Source: Streptomyces microflavus (GTDB taxonomy: Bacteria; Actinomycetota; Actinomycetes; Streptomycetales; Streptomycetaceae). From it: a stretch of 64,000 nt of DNA. Positions within the stretch are counted from its first letter, which is position 1; each line of letters starts with the position of its first letter. The stretch spans positions 434,001 to 498,000 of the forward strand of contig NZ_BMUG01000005.1 of the NCBI RefSeq assembly GCF_014650075.1, read 5' to 3'. The translations under genes were made by a program, and so were the position numbers. The notes beneath the pieces are model-generated. The model searched no databases, was not told where the DNA came from, and was given only the letters and a program-made list of their open reading frames with translations. This document shows positions 1 through 7,440 of this stretch, one piece after another.

Positions 1-1
1 G

Positions 2-976
2 CGCCGCCCGGTGGGCGAGTTCGACGTCCTGATCGACATCAAGTTCGCGGGCATCTGCCACTCCGACATCCACCAGGCCCGCGACGGCTGGGGCGAGGGC
101 ATCTTCCCGATGGTGCCCGGCCACGAGATCGCCGGCATCGTCACCGAGACCGGGCCCGGCGTCACCAGGTTCAAGGCCGGCGACCGCGTCGGCGTCGGCT
201 GCATGGTCGACTCCTGCGGAAAGTGCGACGCCTGCCTGATGGGCCGCGAGCAGCACTGCGCCGAGGGGAACACCCAGACGTACAACGCCCTCGACCGCGG
301 TGGCGAGCCCACGTACGGCGGCTACTCGACGCACATCGTCGTGACCGAGGGGTTCGTCGTCTCCATCCCCGAGGGCATCGCCCTCGACGAGGCCGCGCCC
401 CTGCTGTGCGCGGGCATCACCACCTACTCCCCGCTCCGCCGCTGGGGCGCCGGCCCCGGCAAGAAGGTCGCGGTCATCGGTCTCGGCGGTCTCGGCCACA
501 TGGCCGTCAAGATCGCGCACACCCTCGGCGCCGAGGTCACGGTCCTCTCCCAGTCCCTGCGCAAGAAGGACGACGGGCTCAAGCTGGGCGCCGACCACTA
601 CTACGCGACCAGTGACCCGAAGACCTTCGAGGAGCTGGCCGGAACCTTCGACATCATCCTCTCCACGGTCTCGGCCCCGCTGGACTTCGGCTCCTACCTC
701 GCCCTGCTGAGGACGGACGGCACGCTGGTCAACGTGGGCGCGCCCGAGGAGCCGGTCTCCCTGAACCTCTTCTCCCTGATCAGCGGCAACAAGGCGATCG
801 CGGGCTCCGCGATCGGCGGGATCGCCGAGACCCAGGAGATGCTGGACTTCTGCGCCGTGCACGGTCTCGGTTCCGAGATCGAGGTGATCGGGGCGGATCG
901 GATCAACGAGGCGTACGAGCGGGTCCTCGCGAGCGATGTCCGCTACCGCTTCGTGATCGACACCGCGACGATCTGA
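2..976 (+). CDS. Zinc-dependent alcohol dehydrogenase (5' end outside window)
   Basis: The reading frame is open to the left edge, so the true start lies outside the window; the GTG at 11 is probably an internal valine. It is a cytosolic medium-chain NAD(P)-dependent alcohol/aldehyde dehydrogenase of the cinnamyl-alcohol-dehydrogenase/YahK type. The catalytic zinc region ICHSD...GHE lies at the N-terminus. A structural zinc lobe with four Cys (CGKCDACLMGREQHC) follows, then the Rossmann motif GLGGLGH. About 325 residues are visible of the usual 345-350. It is host DNA left of the prophage, converging on the ArsR gene across a strong hairpin. Family assignment is confident; substrate is unknown. 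Confidence 0.9.
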   Translation, partial: RRPVGEFDVLIDIKFAGICHSDIHQARDGWGEGIFPMVPGHEIAGIVTETGPGVTRFKAGDRVGVGCMVDSCGKCDACLMGREQHCAEGNTQTYNALDRGGEPTYGGYSTHIVVTEGFVVSIPEGIALDEAAPLLCAGITTYSPLRRWGAGPGKKVAVIGLGGLGHMAVKIAHTLGAEVTVLSQSLRKKDDGLKLGADHYYATSDPKTFEELAGTFDIILSTVSAPLDFGSYLALLRTDGTLVNVGAPEEPVSLNLFSLISGNKAIAGSAIGGIAETQEMLDFCAVHGLGSEIEVIGADRINEAYERVLASDVRYRFVIDTATI

Positions 977-993
977 GCGGGCCGGTCAGCAGC

Positions 994-1045
994 TGTACGC
1001 CGTCCGCCCCGGGCCCTTTCACGGGCCCGGGGCGGACGGCGTACA
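994..1045. terminator. Bidirectional hairpin terminator between convergent host genes
   Basis: A perfect 23-bp GC-rich stem with a six-base TTTCAC loop lies 18 bp after the dehydrogenase stop and 5 bp before the ArsR stop on the other strand. Its position between two convergent genes fits a shared terminator, although it lacks a long T-run, as is common in Streptomyces. Confidence 0.8.
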
Positions 1046-1049
1046 CGGT

Positions 1050-1421
1050 TCAGGCCGCAGGCTCGGGGGAGCGGGCCGAGCGCCGCGCCCCCTCCAGGAC
1101 GGCCGCCAGGAGCCCGGGGAAGCGCGCCTCCAGGTCGTCCTCACGCAGCCTGCTCATCCGTGAGGTCCCCTCGTAGTGCTGGCGGATGACGCCCGCCTCG
1201 CGCAGCACCTTGAAGTGGTGGGTGGTGGTGGACTTGCTCACCGGAAGGTCGAACGCGATGCAGGCCATGTCGGCGTGCCCGTCCGCCAGCTCGCGCACGA
1301 TGGTCAGCCGGACGGGGTCGGCCAGTGCGTGGAGCACGGTCTCCAGGCGGATCTCCGCCGCGGACGGGTGGGCGAGCCGGCGCCCGGACGTGACGGCGAC
1401 GGTCTGCTCGGTCGTGGGCAT
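1050..1421 (-). CDS. ArsR-family winged-helix transcriptional repressor
   Basis: 123 aa. A winged helix-turn-helix runs over about residues 28-95 (LADPVRLTIVRELADG, then SKSTTTHHFKVLREAGVI), typical of the ArsR/SmtB superfamily. No Cys cluster of a classical metal sensor is visible, so the inducer may be organic or redox-linked. It is divergent from the OYE gene, and the intergenic region holds a long inverted repeat around a promoter. It therefore probably represses the OYE gene and perhaps itself. This is host DNA, not phage. Confidence 0.88.
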   Translation of the reverse strand: MPTTEQTVAVTSGRRLAHPSAAEIRLETVLHALADPVRLTIVRELADGHADMACIAFDLPVSKSTTTHHFKVLREAGVIRQHYEGTSRMSRLREDDLEARFPGLLAAVLEGARRSARSPEPAA

Positions 1422-1452
1422 GGGCGGCCTCCTTCAGGTCTCGCGCCTCTAA

Positions 1453-1506
1453 AGTACGAAGAACCTCGTAGTTTGACAACCGCCGTACTACGAGGTCTAT
1501 CGTACT
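1453..1506. promoter_or_regulatory. Operator and promoter between arsR-type gene and OYE gene
   Basis: Two 20-bp arms (1453-1472 and 1487-1506) match as an inverted repeat at 17 of 20 positions; the inner parts CCTCGTAGT and ACTACGAGG are perfect. A TTGACA box (1473-1478) lies between the arms and points right, with TCTATC 17 bp further on as a candidate -10. A repressor bound here would cover the promoter. Binding by the adjacent ArsR protein is inferred from position. Confidence 0.7.
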
Positions 1507-1578
1507 GGCCATGGCGCCGCTGCCCTTCCAGCCCGGCAGGACGCCCAGGCCGTGCCCCGATCCTGAGGAGACATACCG

Positions 1579-1908
1579 GTGAGTGCTCTGTTCACGCCCC
1601 TGAACCTGCGGTCCCTGGAGATCCCCAACCGTGTGTGGATGTCCCCGATGTGCATGTACTCCGCGGCCCCCCACGGGCCCGGGGCGGGCGTGCCGACGGA
1701 CTTCCACCTCACCCACCTCGCGGGCCGCGCCGCCGGCGGCGCCGGGCTCGTGATGGCCGAGGCCACCGGCGTACGCCCGGACGGCCGGATCAGCCCGTGG
1801 GACCTGGGCCTGTGGAACGACCGCCAGCAGGAGGCCTTCACCCGGATCGCCGCGGCGATCGCCTCGCACGGATCGGTCCCGGGGATCCAGCTCGCCCACG
1901 CCGGGTGA
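1579..1908 (+). pseudogene. OYE-family NADH:flavin oxidoreductase, 5' fragment cut by prophage
   Basis: Starts at GTG 1579 and shows the N-terminal TIM-barrel strands of YqjM-type Old Yellow Enzymes, with the diagnostic SPMCMYS near residue 20. The frame runs into LAHAG at the att core and meets a stop at once in phage DNA, leaving 109 aa of an enzyme of about 370. The missing part, starting with the same AHAG, lies at 62672-63475. Joining the two at the 11-bp core restores QLAHAGRKAS in frame. The lysogen should lack this reductase; excision should restore it. Confidence 0.92.
1894..1904. other. attL core (left prophage junction)
   Basis: GCCCACGCCGG here is shared with 62672-62682. Host OYE coding sequence continues to its left; to its right the frame is lost and the integrase begins 23 bp on. 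An 11-bp identity between otherwise unlike junctions fits a large serine integrase. The crossover dinucleotide cannot be fixed by eye. Confidence 0.85.
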
Positions 1909-1927
1909 AGTGACTATCGTGTAACGC

Positions 1928-3535
1928 ATGACAGCCACAGGGCTCCGCATCGTAGGAGCCGTACGCATCAGCCGGTACACCGACGCATCGACGTCGCCAG
2001 AGGTGCAGGAGGAGACGGTCACCGCCACCGGGGCACGGGTGGGCGGTGAGTTCGTCGGGTGGGCGAGGGACCTGGACATCTCCGCACTCAAGACGACGCC
2101 ATGGGAGCGCGAGGAGCTGCGCCACTGGCTGGACCGTCCCGACGAGTGGGACGTCATGATCTGGCAGCGGATGGACCGCGCTGTGCGGTCCATGGCCGAC
2201 ATGGCGGACCTGGGGCGGTACGCCAAGAAGCACGGGAAGCGATTGATCTTCGCCAGTGGGCCGGGCGGCGACAAGCTGGAGCTGGACTTCAGCTCGCCCA
2301 TGTCGGAGCTGATCATGCTGATCCTCGCCTTCGCCGCTCAGCTCGAAGGCCAGACCATCATGGAGCGGAACCAGGGGGCAGCGGCACACCTCCAGTCTAT
2401 GGGGCGCTGGGCCGGCGGAATGATCCCGTACGGGTACGCCCCGGGCCGGTACGTCTTCCCTGACGGCAACGAGGGATGGTGGCTGTTCGAGCACACGAGC
2501 AAGGAGCCCACACACTCCACGGCGAATATCCGACGCGCCATGGCCGCGCGCGCAATTGCCGGACGGAACTACAGCGAGATCCTCCGGTGGCTGGAGGAAA
2601 TGGACGCCATCACGCCTGAAAACCATCGGGCCCTTCTCGCCACTCCGCCCCGCAAAATCGACCCTGACAGTAAATGGGGCCTTACCAGCGTCAGGGACAT
2701 GCTCCTCTCGCCGGTCATGCGGGGGCACATCGTGAAGAAGGATGGCACGACCGTTCGCGACGCGGAGGGGGCTCCCGTTCTTCAGGGAGAGCCGCTTATC
2801 GACGACAACACCTGGCACTCGCTGCAAGAGGCTCTCAAGGTGTTGTCGACGGGACCCAAGGGCCCACGCCGAAAGGACGGACACCCGCTCCTCGGAATCC
2901 TCGTGTGCGGCGTATGTGACCAGAACATGTACGTCAACTGGTACTCGGAGCGACGAGGTGGGCGCGGGGCGAAGGGGCGTCCGACAGGCGTGAAGAAGGA
3001 GGTCTTCCGCTGCAGCGGGAAGGCGCACGCCAAGGGGACACCGTCGCTCAGCATCCAGTGCAAGGAGGTGCTGGAGTACGTCGAGGAGCAGTTCCTCGCG
3101 CACATGGGGCCCTTCAAGCGTACGCAGGTGATCCGCGTTGGAGGCGTCGACCATCGCGCGGAGATCGCAGACCTGACGGCCGACGTGGACGAGCTGTCAG
3201 TGCGGCTGGGGCAGTTGCGGGGGCCTGCCGCGGACGCCGTCATGACGCAGCTCCAGGCGCGCTCAGACCGGCTTGAGGCGCTTCGGGCCGAGCCTGTCCG
3301 GCCTCCCCGGGAGGATGTCGTCACGCTGGACAACACATGGGCCGACGACTGGGCCGCAGCGGACGACGCCCACGCCCGTCGACGGATGCTGGAAGAGGCC
3401 GGCGTCCGCGTCACCGTCCACCCTCCGGCCCGCTGGAGGCCACCGGCTGCGGAGCGGCTGACGTTCGAGGTGGGCACCCACGTGGATCCGGAGCAGGATG
3501 CGCTCGACGACATCGCGTATCAGGAGTCTCTCTAG
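1928..3535 (+). CDS. int: Large serine integrase
   Basis: 535 aa. Catalyses attP x attB recombination through a 5'-phosphoserine link. The N-terminal resolvase domain begins VRISRYTDASTSPEVQ, with Ser15 the likely nucleophile, and DLDISALK and AAQLEGQ follow. The recombinase domain covers about 155-320. A zinc ribbon with CGVCDQNM, a Cys near CSGK and a further Cys precedes a coiled-coil region near 400-450. This is the phiC31/R4-type layout. The ATG lies 23 bp from the att core with no clear Shine-Dalgarno, so the mRNA may be leaderless. The partner RDF is probably the gene at 43130. Confidence 0.96.
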   Translation: MTATGLRIVGAVRISRYTDASTSPEVQEETVTATGARVGGEFVGWARDLDISALKTTPWEREELRHWLDRPDEWDVMIWQRMDRAVRSMADMADLGRYAKKHGKRLIFASGPGGDKLELDFSSPMSELIMLILAFAAQLEGQTIMERNQGAAAHLQSMGRWAGGMIPYGYAPGRYVFPDGNEGWWLFEHTSKEPTHSTANIRRAMAARAIAGRNYSEILRWLEEMDAITPENHRALLATPPRKIDPDSKWGLTSVRDMLLSPVMRGHIVKKDGTTVRDAEGAPVLQGEPLIDDNTWHSLQEALKVLSTGPKGPRRKDGHPLLGILVCGVCDQNMYVNWYSERRGGRGAKGRPTGVKKEVFRCSGKAHAKGTPSLSIQCKEVLEYVEEQFLAHMGPFKRTQVIRVGGVDHRAEIADLTADVDELSVRLGQLRGPAADAVMTQLQARSDRLEALRAEPVRPPREDVVTLDNTWADDWAAADDAHARRRMLEEAGVRVTVHPPARWRPPAAERLTFEVGTHVDPEQDALDDIAYQESL

Positions 3536-3687
3536 GTAACGAGATGGTAAAGGATTTCAGCGGCCCCGGACGTCGATGAGCCTCCGCCTTTTCGTCGCCC
3601 ACCGCCTCCGCCGTCCACAGGTGCCGGTGGATAACTGCGTAGCGTAGGCGTCATGGGTGAAATTGTCACGCATCGTGGATGCGGGCG

Positions 3688-3769
3688 GGTCAATCTGGCC
3701 AAAAAGACAAGATGGACCCCTATTTTCCTTTCTCCTTAACGCGCGTTAGAGAGAAGGAAAATAGGGGTC
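3688..3769. repeat. 82-bp perfect direct repeat, copy 1, containing a long inverted repeat
   Basis: Identical base for base to 34753-34834. The core is ACCCCTATTTTCCTT paired with AAGGAAAATAGGGGT around TAACGCGCGTTA, itself a palindrome. Flanking bases extend the stem imperfectly to about 3790, ending in a T-run. It is AT-rich compared with its neighbours. It probably ends integrase transcription and insulates the promoter about 75 bp downstream. Confidence 0.85.
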
Positions 3770-3832
3770 TAGTTTGCCTTTTTGTCCTCGGTTTGACCGG
3801 AGGGCGAGGACGGAGGAGTTCAAGATCAACAA

Positions 3833-3860
3833 AACCGTCACAGCGTCGACATACATAATG
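3833..3860 (+). promoter_or_regulatory. Phage-type promoter P1 (degenerate copy)
   Basis: CGTCGACATACATAATG matches the downstream half of the prophage promoter motif at 16 of 17 positions. A GTCACA is present, but only 1 nt upstream instead of 11. It may therefore be weak or use another upstream contact. It would serve the HNH gene and possibly the tRNA cluster. Confidence 0.55.
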
Positions 3861-3923
3861 TAGGAAGAGTTTTACGGAGACCCTGACGAGTGGCGCGGGT
3901 CCTGTATCACCCTTCCCCCAAGC

Positions 3924-3992
3924 CGGTCGGCAGCGCTCCCCGCTCCGTGGAACTCTCCTCCCATGTTGCAGCGGGTTGAGCGCTGCCGACCG
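3924..3992 (+). repeat. 15-bp inverted repeat in the leader upstream of HNH
   Basis: CGGTCGGCAGCGCTC (3924-3938) pairs perfectly with GAGCGCTGCCGACCG (3978-3992); inside, CCCGCT can pair with AGCGGG. It sits in the probable 5' leader of the P1 transcript. Function unknown: attenuator, processing site or small RNA are all possible. Confidence 0.6.
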
Positions 3993-4124
3993 CTCACACC
4001 TTCGACGTCCCACACGCTAGGGCAGGGCGGCGGACAACTTCACAGACGGACTCGGGTAGCTCCCGGGCCCAGAGAGCCCCCGGCGTCCCTAGCGCTGGGG
4101 GCTCTCGTACATCTAGGGGTTGCG

Positions 4125-4598
4125 ATGGAACAGGTTCCGACACTGAGCCGATCTCAGAAGGCGAGATTCTGGAGCAAAGTGAGCCGCGACGTAGACGTCT
4201 GCTGGCTGTGGGCTGGGACCGTGAACAACACGGGGTATGGGCGCTTCTGGCTGACTGGCAGGTACTGGCAAGCGCACCGGGTGGCATACACGCTTGCGTG
4301 CGGCCCGATTGCGGACGGCTTGATGGTGGATCACATCTGCCGTAACCGTCAGTGTGTCAAGCCCGCTCATCTAGAGGCCGTATCTCCGCGAACTAACACA
4401 CTCCGGGGAGACTCACCGACTGCGCTGAACGCCCGCAAGGGTGTGTGTGTCAATGGGCACGTTCTCGCAGAAGAGAATCTTGTGCAGCCTGTGAGCGACA
4501 CCCGACGATGCCTGGCCTGCCATCGCGCGCGAAGCCGAGAGGGGAACCGCCGATACCGCGCCCGCCGCAAGGCAGCGCGAGGCAGTGCGGGGCTGTAG
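4125..4598 (+). CDS. HNH endonuclease (HNH_3 type)
   Basis: 157 aa from ATG 4125, preceded by AGGGG; the upstream in-frame codons overlap the leader hairpins and are not favoured. WLWAGTVNNTGYGRFW, the HRVAY segment, DHICRNRQCVKPAHLEAVS and NTLRGDSP are typical of free-standing phage HNH homing endonucleases. A C-terminal Cys-rich segment (CVNGHV, CLACH) may bind zinc. It stands alone between the integrase and the tRNAs, as a selfish gene would. Confidence 0.88.
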   Translation: MEQVPTLSRSQKARFWSKVSRDVDVCWLWAGTVNNTGYGRFWLTGRYWQAHRVAYTLACGPIADGLMVDHICRNRQCVKPAHLEAVSPRTNTLRGDSPTALNARKGVCVNGHVLAEENLVQPVSDTRRCLACHRARSREGNRRYRARRKAARGSAGL

Positions 4599-4942
4599 GC
4601 GACGACTTTTAGACTTCAGGGTGGAGGCGACGATACCGGCGAGTGGCGCGGTATCTCCTCCGCCCTGATGAACCACCCTCTCGCCGGCAACGGGGACAGG
4701 GCGACGTCATGCACTCCGGGACCTCCCGGAGCCAGCCTCTGGCGTCAAGCTTGGCCGTGCGGTCTCCGCGCGGTGGGATTCGTCAGGGCCGCGCTATGGC
4801 GCCCTGGCTGACCGTGGGTTGGCGGGGACGCCACGGCGAAGGTAAGGGGCTGCTTCGGCAGGAAAATCCACCTCCCCGGATCGTCGGTGCCTTAAGCGGC
4901 TGGCCTAGAGCCAGAGGGGCGGAGGAGTGGCTCGACGACACA
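4599..4942. other. Noncoding stretch before the tRNA cluster
   Basis: A hairpin at about 4619-4669 (AGGGTGGAGG against CCTCCGCCCT, with ATACCG/CGGTAT inside) probably ends the HNH transcript or marks RNA processing. A second small hairpin, CTCCGGGA/TCCCGGAG, lies near 4710-4727. No gene or clear tRNA promoter was recognised in the rest. Confidence 0.45.
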
Positions 4943-5013
4943 CCTTTCGTAGCTCAATGGCAGAGCCCCGCGTTGTGGTCGCGGTGATTCCGGTTCAACT
5001 CCGGGCGGAGGGA
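4943..5013 (+). tRNA. tRNA-His (GTG)
   Basis: Acceptor arm CCTTTCG/CGGAGGG with two G-U pairs, D stem GCTC/GAGC, anticodon loop TTGTGGT giving GTG, T loop TTCAACT on a five-pair stem. CCA is not encoded. First of six phage tRNA genes. Confidence 0.88.
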
Positions 5014-5103
5014 CGACGCACGGCAGGGCTCCGGCCGGAGTCTCCAGCGTGCTTAACCCGGGCAGTTGAGACGTGCTAGCCACACGCCGGCTTCCGGGGG
5101 ATT

Positions 5104-5178
5104 GGTCTCGTAGCTCAGTCTGGATAGAGCACCGGATTACGGATCCGGGTGTCGGAGGTTCGAATCCTTCCGGGACCA
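5104..5178 (+). tRNA. tRNA-Arg (ACG)
   Basis: Acceptor GGTCTCG/CGGGACC, anticodon stem CCGGA/TCCGG with loop TTACGGA, so anticodon ACG, and T loop TTCGAAT. No encoded CCA. With A34 edited to inosine it would read CGU, CGC and CGA. Confidence 0.9.
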
Positions 5179-5269
5179 CGCAGCGCGCCTACAGGGCTTC
5201 CTGGGGCTACGGCGCGCTCTCCCTCGTCTAGGGCGGCTTCACACCCGTCCCTGCGATGACGAGGGGCTT

Positions 5270-5342
5270 GCCTAGCTAGCTCAGTTGGTAGAGCGCCGGT
5301 CTCATACGCCGGAGGTCGGTGGTTCGAGTCCATCGCTTGGCA
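5270..5342 (+). tRNA. tRNA-Met-type (CAT)
   Basis: Acceptor GCCTAGC/GCTTGGC has one T-T mismatch; anticodon loop CTCATAC gives CAT; T loop TTCGAGT. Without modification data CAT could be elongator Met, initiator Met or lysidine-modified Ile. The anticodon stem lacks the three G-C pairs of an initiator, so elongator Met or Ile2 is favoured. Confidence 0.85.
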
Positions 5343-5510
5343 CTGACGACCCTGCACCGCCGCGGAGTGTGCTCCTCGCAGCCCTGGTACGCCAGGTGGG
5401 TCGTCACCGAGGTAGCTTCTCGGTACCCCGTCGTTCACGGACGGCGGGGAGGCGGACGGTCGTCTTCCTGGAGGCATCCAGCACAGCCGGTCGACGCCGA
5501 ATGGGCGTAG

Positions 5511-5573
5511 CTCAACTGGAAGAGCAGCGGTCTCCAAAGCCGCGTGTTGGAGGTTCGAGTCCTCCCGCCTGTG
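5511..5573 (+). tRNA. tRNA-Trp (CCA)
   Basis: Acceptor ATGGGCG/CGCCTGT with G-U pairs, anticodon stem GCGGT/GCCGC with loop CTCCAAA giving CCA, T arm GGAGG-TTCGAGT-CCTCC. At 63 nt between the acceptor ends the body looks short, so the exact ends should be modelled. The gene itself is clear. Confidence 0.82.
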
Positions 5574-5804
5574 CAAGGGCCGTCCCGTGCTGCGACTAGC
5601 TAGCGCGCGGCCGAACGTGGTGAGAGCCGGCAGGCTCGGAAGCCGCGAGTAGTGCACTGGCAGCGACACAGCGAGCGTGCACATGCTGTCCGACGGCGGG
5701 ACCCGGACAGTACCCGTAGCGTGCCAGACGCATTGAAAGCCGGGACGCCTGAGCGTGGGCAGGTATGTAGTTGACGCCGCTGGCAGGCCGAGACACCCAT
5801 GCAC
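5574..5804. other. Spacer inside the tRNA cluster
   Basis: About 230 bp between the Trp and Thr tRNA genes. No TTCRANY T-loop and no ORF with a ribosome site was seen. Several short inverted repeats suggest structured precursor RNA. Confidence 0.4.
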
Positions 5805-5877
5805 GCCCCTGTAGCTCAGTCGGTAGAGCGCCTCTCTCGTAAAGAGGATGTCGCGGGTTCGACTCCTGCCAGGGGCT
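5805..5877 (+). tRNA. tRNA-Thr (CGT)
   Basis: Perfect acceptor GCCCCTG/CAGGGGC, D arm GCTCAGTCGGTAGAGC, anticodon stem CCTCT/AGAGG with loop CTCGTAA giving CGT, T loop TTCGACT. No encoded CCA. Confidence 0.92.
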
Positions 5878-5991
5878 CTTGCTCCACGTGCCACGGGACG
5901 TGGAGATGTGCGCGACCCGTAGGCGGTGGAACGCCGACGACGAGCGACGCCGGAGACCTGACGAGGGAGTTCGTCAGCGTGCGGACGGCCA

Positions 5992-6066
5992 CGGGACATG
6001 GCGCAGCTTGGTCAGCGCATCCGCTTTGGGAGCGGAGGGCCGTCAGTTCGAATCTGACTGTCCCGA
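5992..6066 (+). tRNA. tRNA-Pro (TGG)
   Basis: Perfect acceptor CGGGACA/TGTCCCG, anticodon stem TCCGC/GCGGA with loop TTTGGGA giving TGG, T stem GTCAG/CTGAC with loop TTCGAAT. No encoded CCA. Last tRNA of the cluster. Confidence 0.92.
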
Positions 6067-6271
6067 CTCGGTTTCACCCGCTGCTACGGCTTCCCGGATC
6101 CGCGCTGCCACCTCCGGTGGCACCTGAGCGACGAGGGCCCGTGCCCCTGGCGTGCGCAGGGAGGACCGGTTGAGCAGTTCCTCGAAGTCTTCATCTGCGG
6201 ACATGCACGCCATCCTACGGCGACAGCACAGGGTACGAGAAGACGCAGCCCCGCCACGGAGGATTGATCCC

Positions 6272-6496
6272 GTGAGCGGGGCTGAGCTATTTCAGGAGGA
6301 CGCCTTGGCGCGCATGTTGAACGCCCACGCGGCCCGCTGGCAGCGTGAGACGGCCACCTACGGATACGAGGTCAAGGGCAACCTGCGAGCCCGCGAGGAG
6401 CGATCCTGGCGACGCGAGTGGGCGGAGGAGAACGCTTACGACTTCGGCAGCTCCACAGTGAACGCCGGCGTCTCGTCCATCAGCCCGCCCCAGTAG
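6272..6496 (+). CDS. Small hypothetical protein
   Basis: 74 aa from GTG 6272, which has GGAGG 9 nt upstream; the frame stays open further upstream but without a ribosome site. It is charged and Arg/Glu-rich (ALARMLNAHAARWQRE, RAREERSWRREWAEE). Its last 60 bp overlap the 3' end of the leftward lipoprotein gene, so the tail is antisense-constrained. Not recognised; may be spurious. Confidence 0.4.
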   Translation: MSGAELFQEDALARMLNAHAARWQRETATYGYEVKGNLRAREERSWRREWAEENAYDFGSSTVNAGVSSISPPQ

Positions 6497-7053
6497 CTGA
6501 CTGTCCCACCCTTGGCACCGACGTCCAGCACGAGCGACCCCGTGACGGCCTGCCCCGGCTTGTACGTCGCATCCAGATCCTGGCCCTCGCCGACCTCCTC
6601 CAGTGTGGCGGCGTCCTGAGCGGCGGTGTCGGCGTTCTCCCACTTCATCATCCCGTACGTGGCGATCTCGCCCGGCTTCTGCCCGACGTTCTTGATCGTC
6701 AGGGTGAGCCGGACGTACTGCCCGTTCTCGGGCTCGTTCGTCGTATCCACGTCGGCCGACGTCACGTACTCCGCACTCTTCGCGGTCACCTCGAACGTGG
6801 TGGCGACCTTCGCGTTCTCCCCGTACTCGTCCGCCTCCAGGAAGTCCCACGTGGCCGTCTGACCGACCTTCACGGGAGGGGCGGAGGAGGGCGCCACGGA
6901 CGGCTCCGCAGGCTCCTCAGCGGCCTCCTGGGCGGCAGGAGCGGACACCTTGGCGGGCGCTGGTTCGTCAGCCGACGAGCACCCCGTGACAAGCGAAAGA
7001 ACCACTGCACTCGCTGCTGCTGAGAACGCGGCATGCCGAATGAACGCCTTCAC
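6436..7053 (-). CDS. DUF4352-like secreted lipoprotein, possible lysogenic-conversion gene
   Basis: 205 aa from GTG 7053, which has GGGGGT about 7 nt upstream; the longer frame to 7113 is not favoured. A positive N-region (KAFIRH), a hydrophobic stretch and the lipobox VTGC (Cys25) predict a lipoprotein. A Pro/Ala/Glu linker then leads to a beta-rich domain (about 70-205) with VRLTLTIKNVGQKPGE, typical of the DUF4352 immunoglobulin-like fold. It is the only leftward gene outside the regulator region and lies apart from the late operon, as genes expressed in lysogens often do. Superinfection exclusion or a change to the host surface is possible but not shown. Confidence 0.8.
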   Translation of the reverse strand: MKAFIRHAAFSAAASAVVLSLVTGCSSADEPAPAKVSAPAAQEAAEEPAEPSVAPSSAPPVKVGQTATWDFLEADEYGENAKVATTFEVTAKSAEYVTSADVDTTNEPENGQYVRLTLTIKNVGQKPGEIATYGMMKWENADTAAQDAATLEEVGEGQDLDATYKPGQAVTGSLVLDVGAKGGTVSYWGGLMDETPAFTVELPKS

Positions 7054-7134
7054 GGCGACCCCCGAATTTAGAGCGGCCTCCCCTGGCCGCGGATGTCCCG
7101 AGTGTAGGCACAAGTCCCGGACGGAGGTGGGCGA

Positions 7135-7440
7135 ATGGCGTGGGATGGAAGCACCCGCAGAGCGCGCCTTCCGAAGAACTGGCCCGCCATTCGACGTCGC
7201 ATCATCCGGCGTGATGGGGGGCAGTGTGTGGCCCTGTACAGCACAGGCGCGCGGTGCGAGCTACCCGGCACAGACGTGGACCATATAGAGCCAGGAGATG
7301 ACCACAGAGAGAGCAACCTGCAGCTCCTGTGCACGTGGCACCACGCACACAAGTCCTCATCTGAGGGAGGCACAGCAGCCGCCCTCACGAGGGTGAGCGT
7401 GCACAGGCACCCTTCTACACACCCCGCCCTGGAGGACTGA
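7135..7440 (+). CDS. HNH endonuclease next to the packaging genes
   Basis: 101 aa, with GGAGGTG just before the ATG. RRRIIRRDGGQC, DVDHIEPGDDHRESNLQLLCTWHHAHKSS is a compact HNH nuclease of the group found beside terminase genes. In HK97-like phages such a protein helps terminase cut at cos. Its place at the start of the late operon fits that role more than homing. Confidence 0.87.
   Translation: MAWDGSTRRARLPKNWPAIRRRIIRRDGGQCVALYSTGARCELPGTDVDHIEPGDDHRESNLQLLCTWHHAHKSSSEGGTAAALTRVSVHRHPSTHPALED

Larger units (their letters stand above)
3536..4124. other. Noncoding stretch of 589 bp between integrase and HNH gene
   Basis: No convincing gene. From left to right it holds a possible DnaA-box-like GTGGATAAC (about 3627), the 82-bp hairpin repeat (3688-3769), the downstream half of the phage promoter motif (3844-3860), a 15-bp stem (3924-3992) and a second hairpin (about 4070-4108). 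It reads as a terminator followed by a promoter and a structured leader. Confidence 0.6.

Noticed and set aside
11..11. GTG at 11 as the start of the alcohol dehydrogenase
   Set aside because: The frame is open to the window edge and the protein would lack its N-terminal strand, so the gene is treated as cut by the window.
1141..3154. Long open frames on the minus strand across the ArsR and integrase genes
   Set aside because: They are antisense to well-supported genes, show no known motifs and arise from high GC third positions.
3653..3739. 28-codon ORF running into the 82-bp repeat
   Set aside because: No ribosome site and half of it is the terminator repeat.
5343..5510. Further tRNA genes between Met and Trp tRNAs
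   Set aside because: A GACGACCC/GGGTCGTC pairing is present, but no T-loop or anticodon arm fits.
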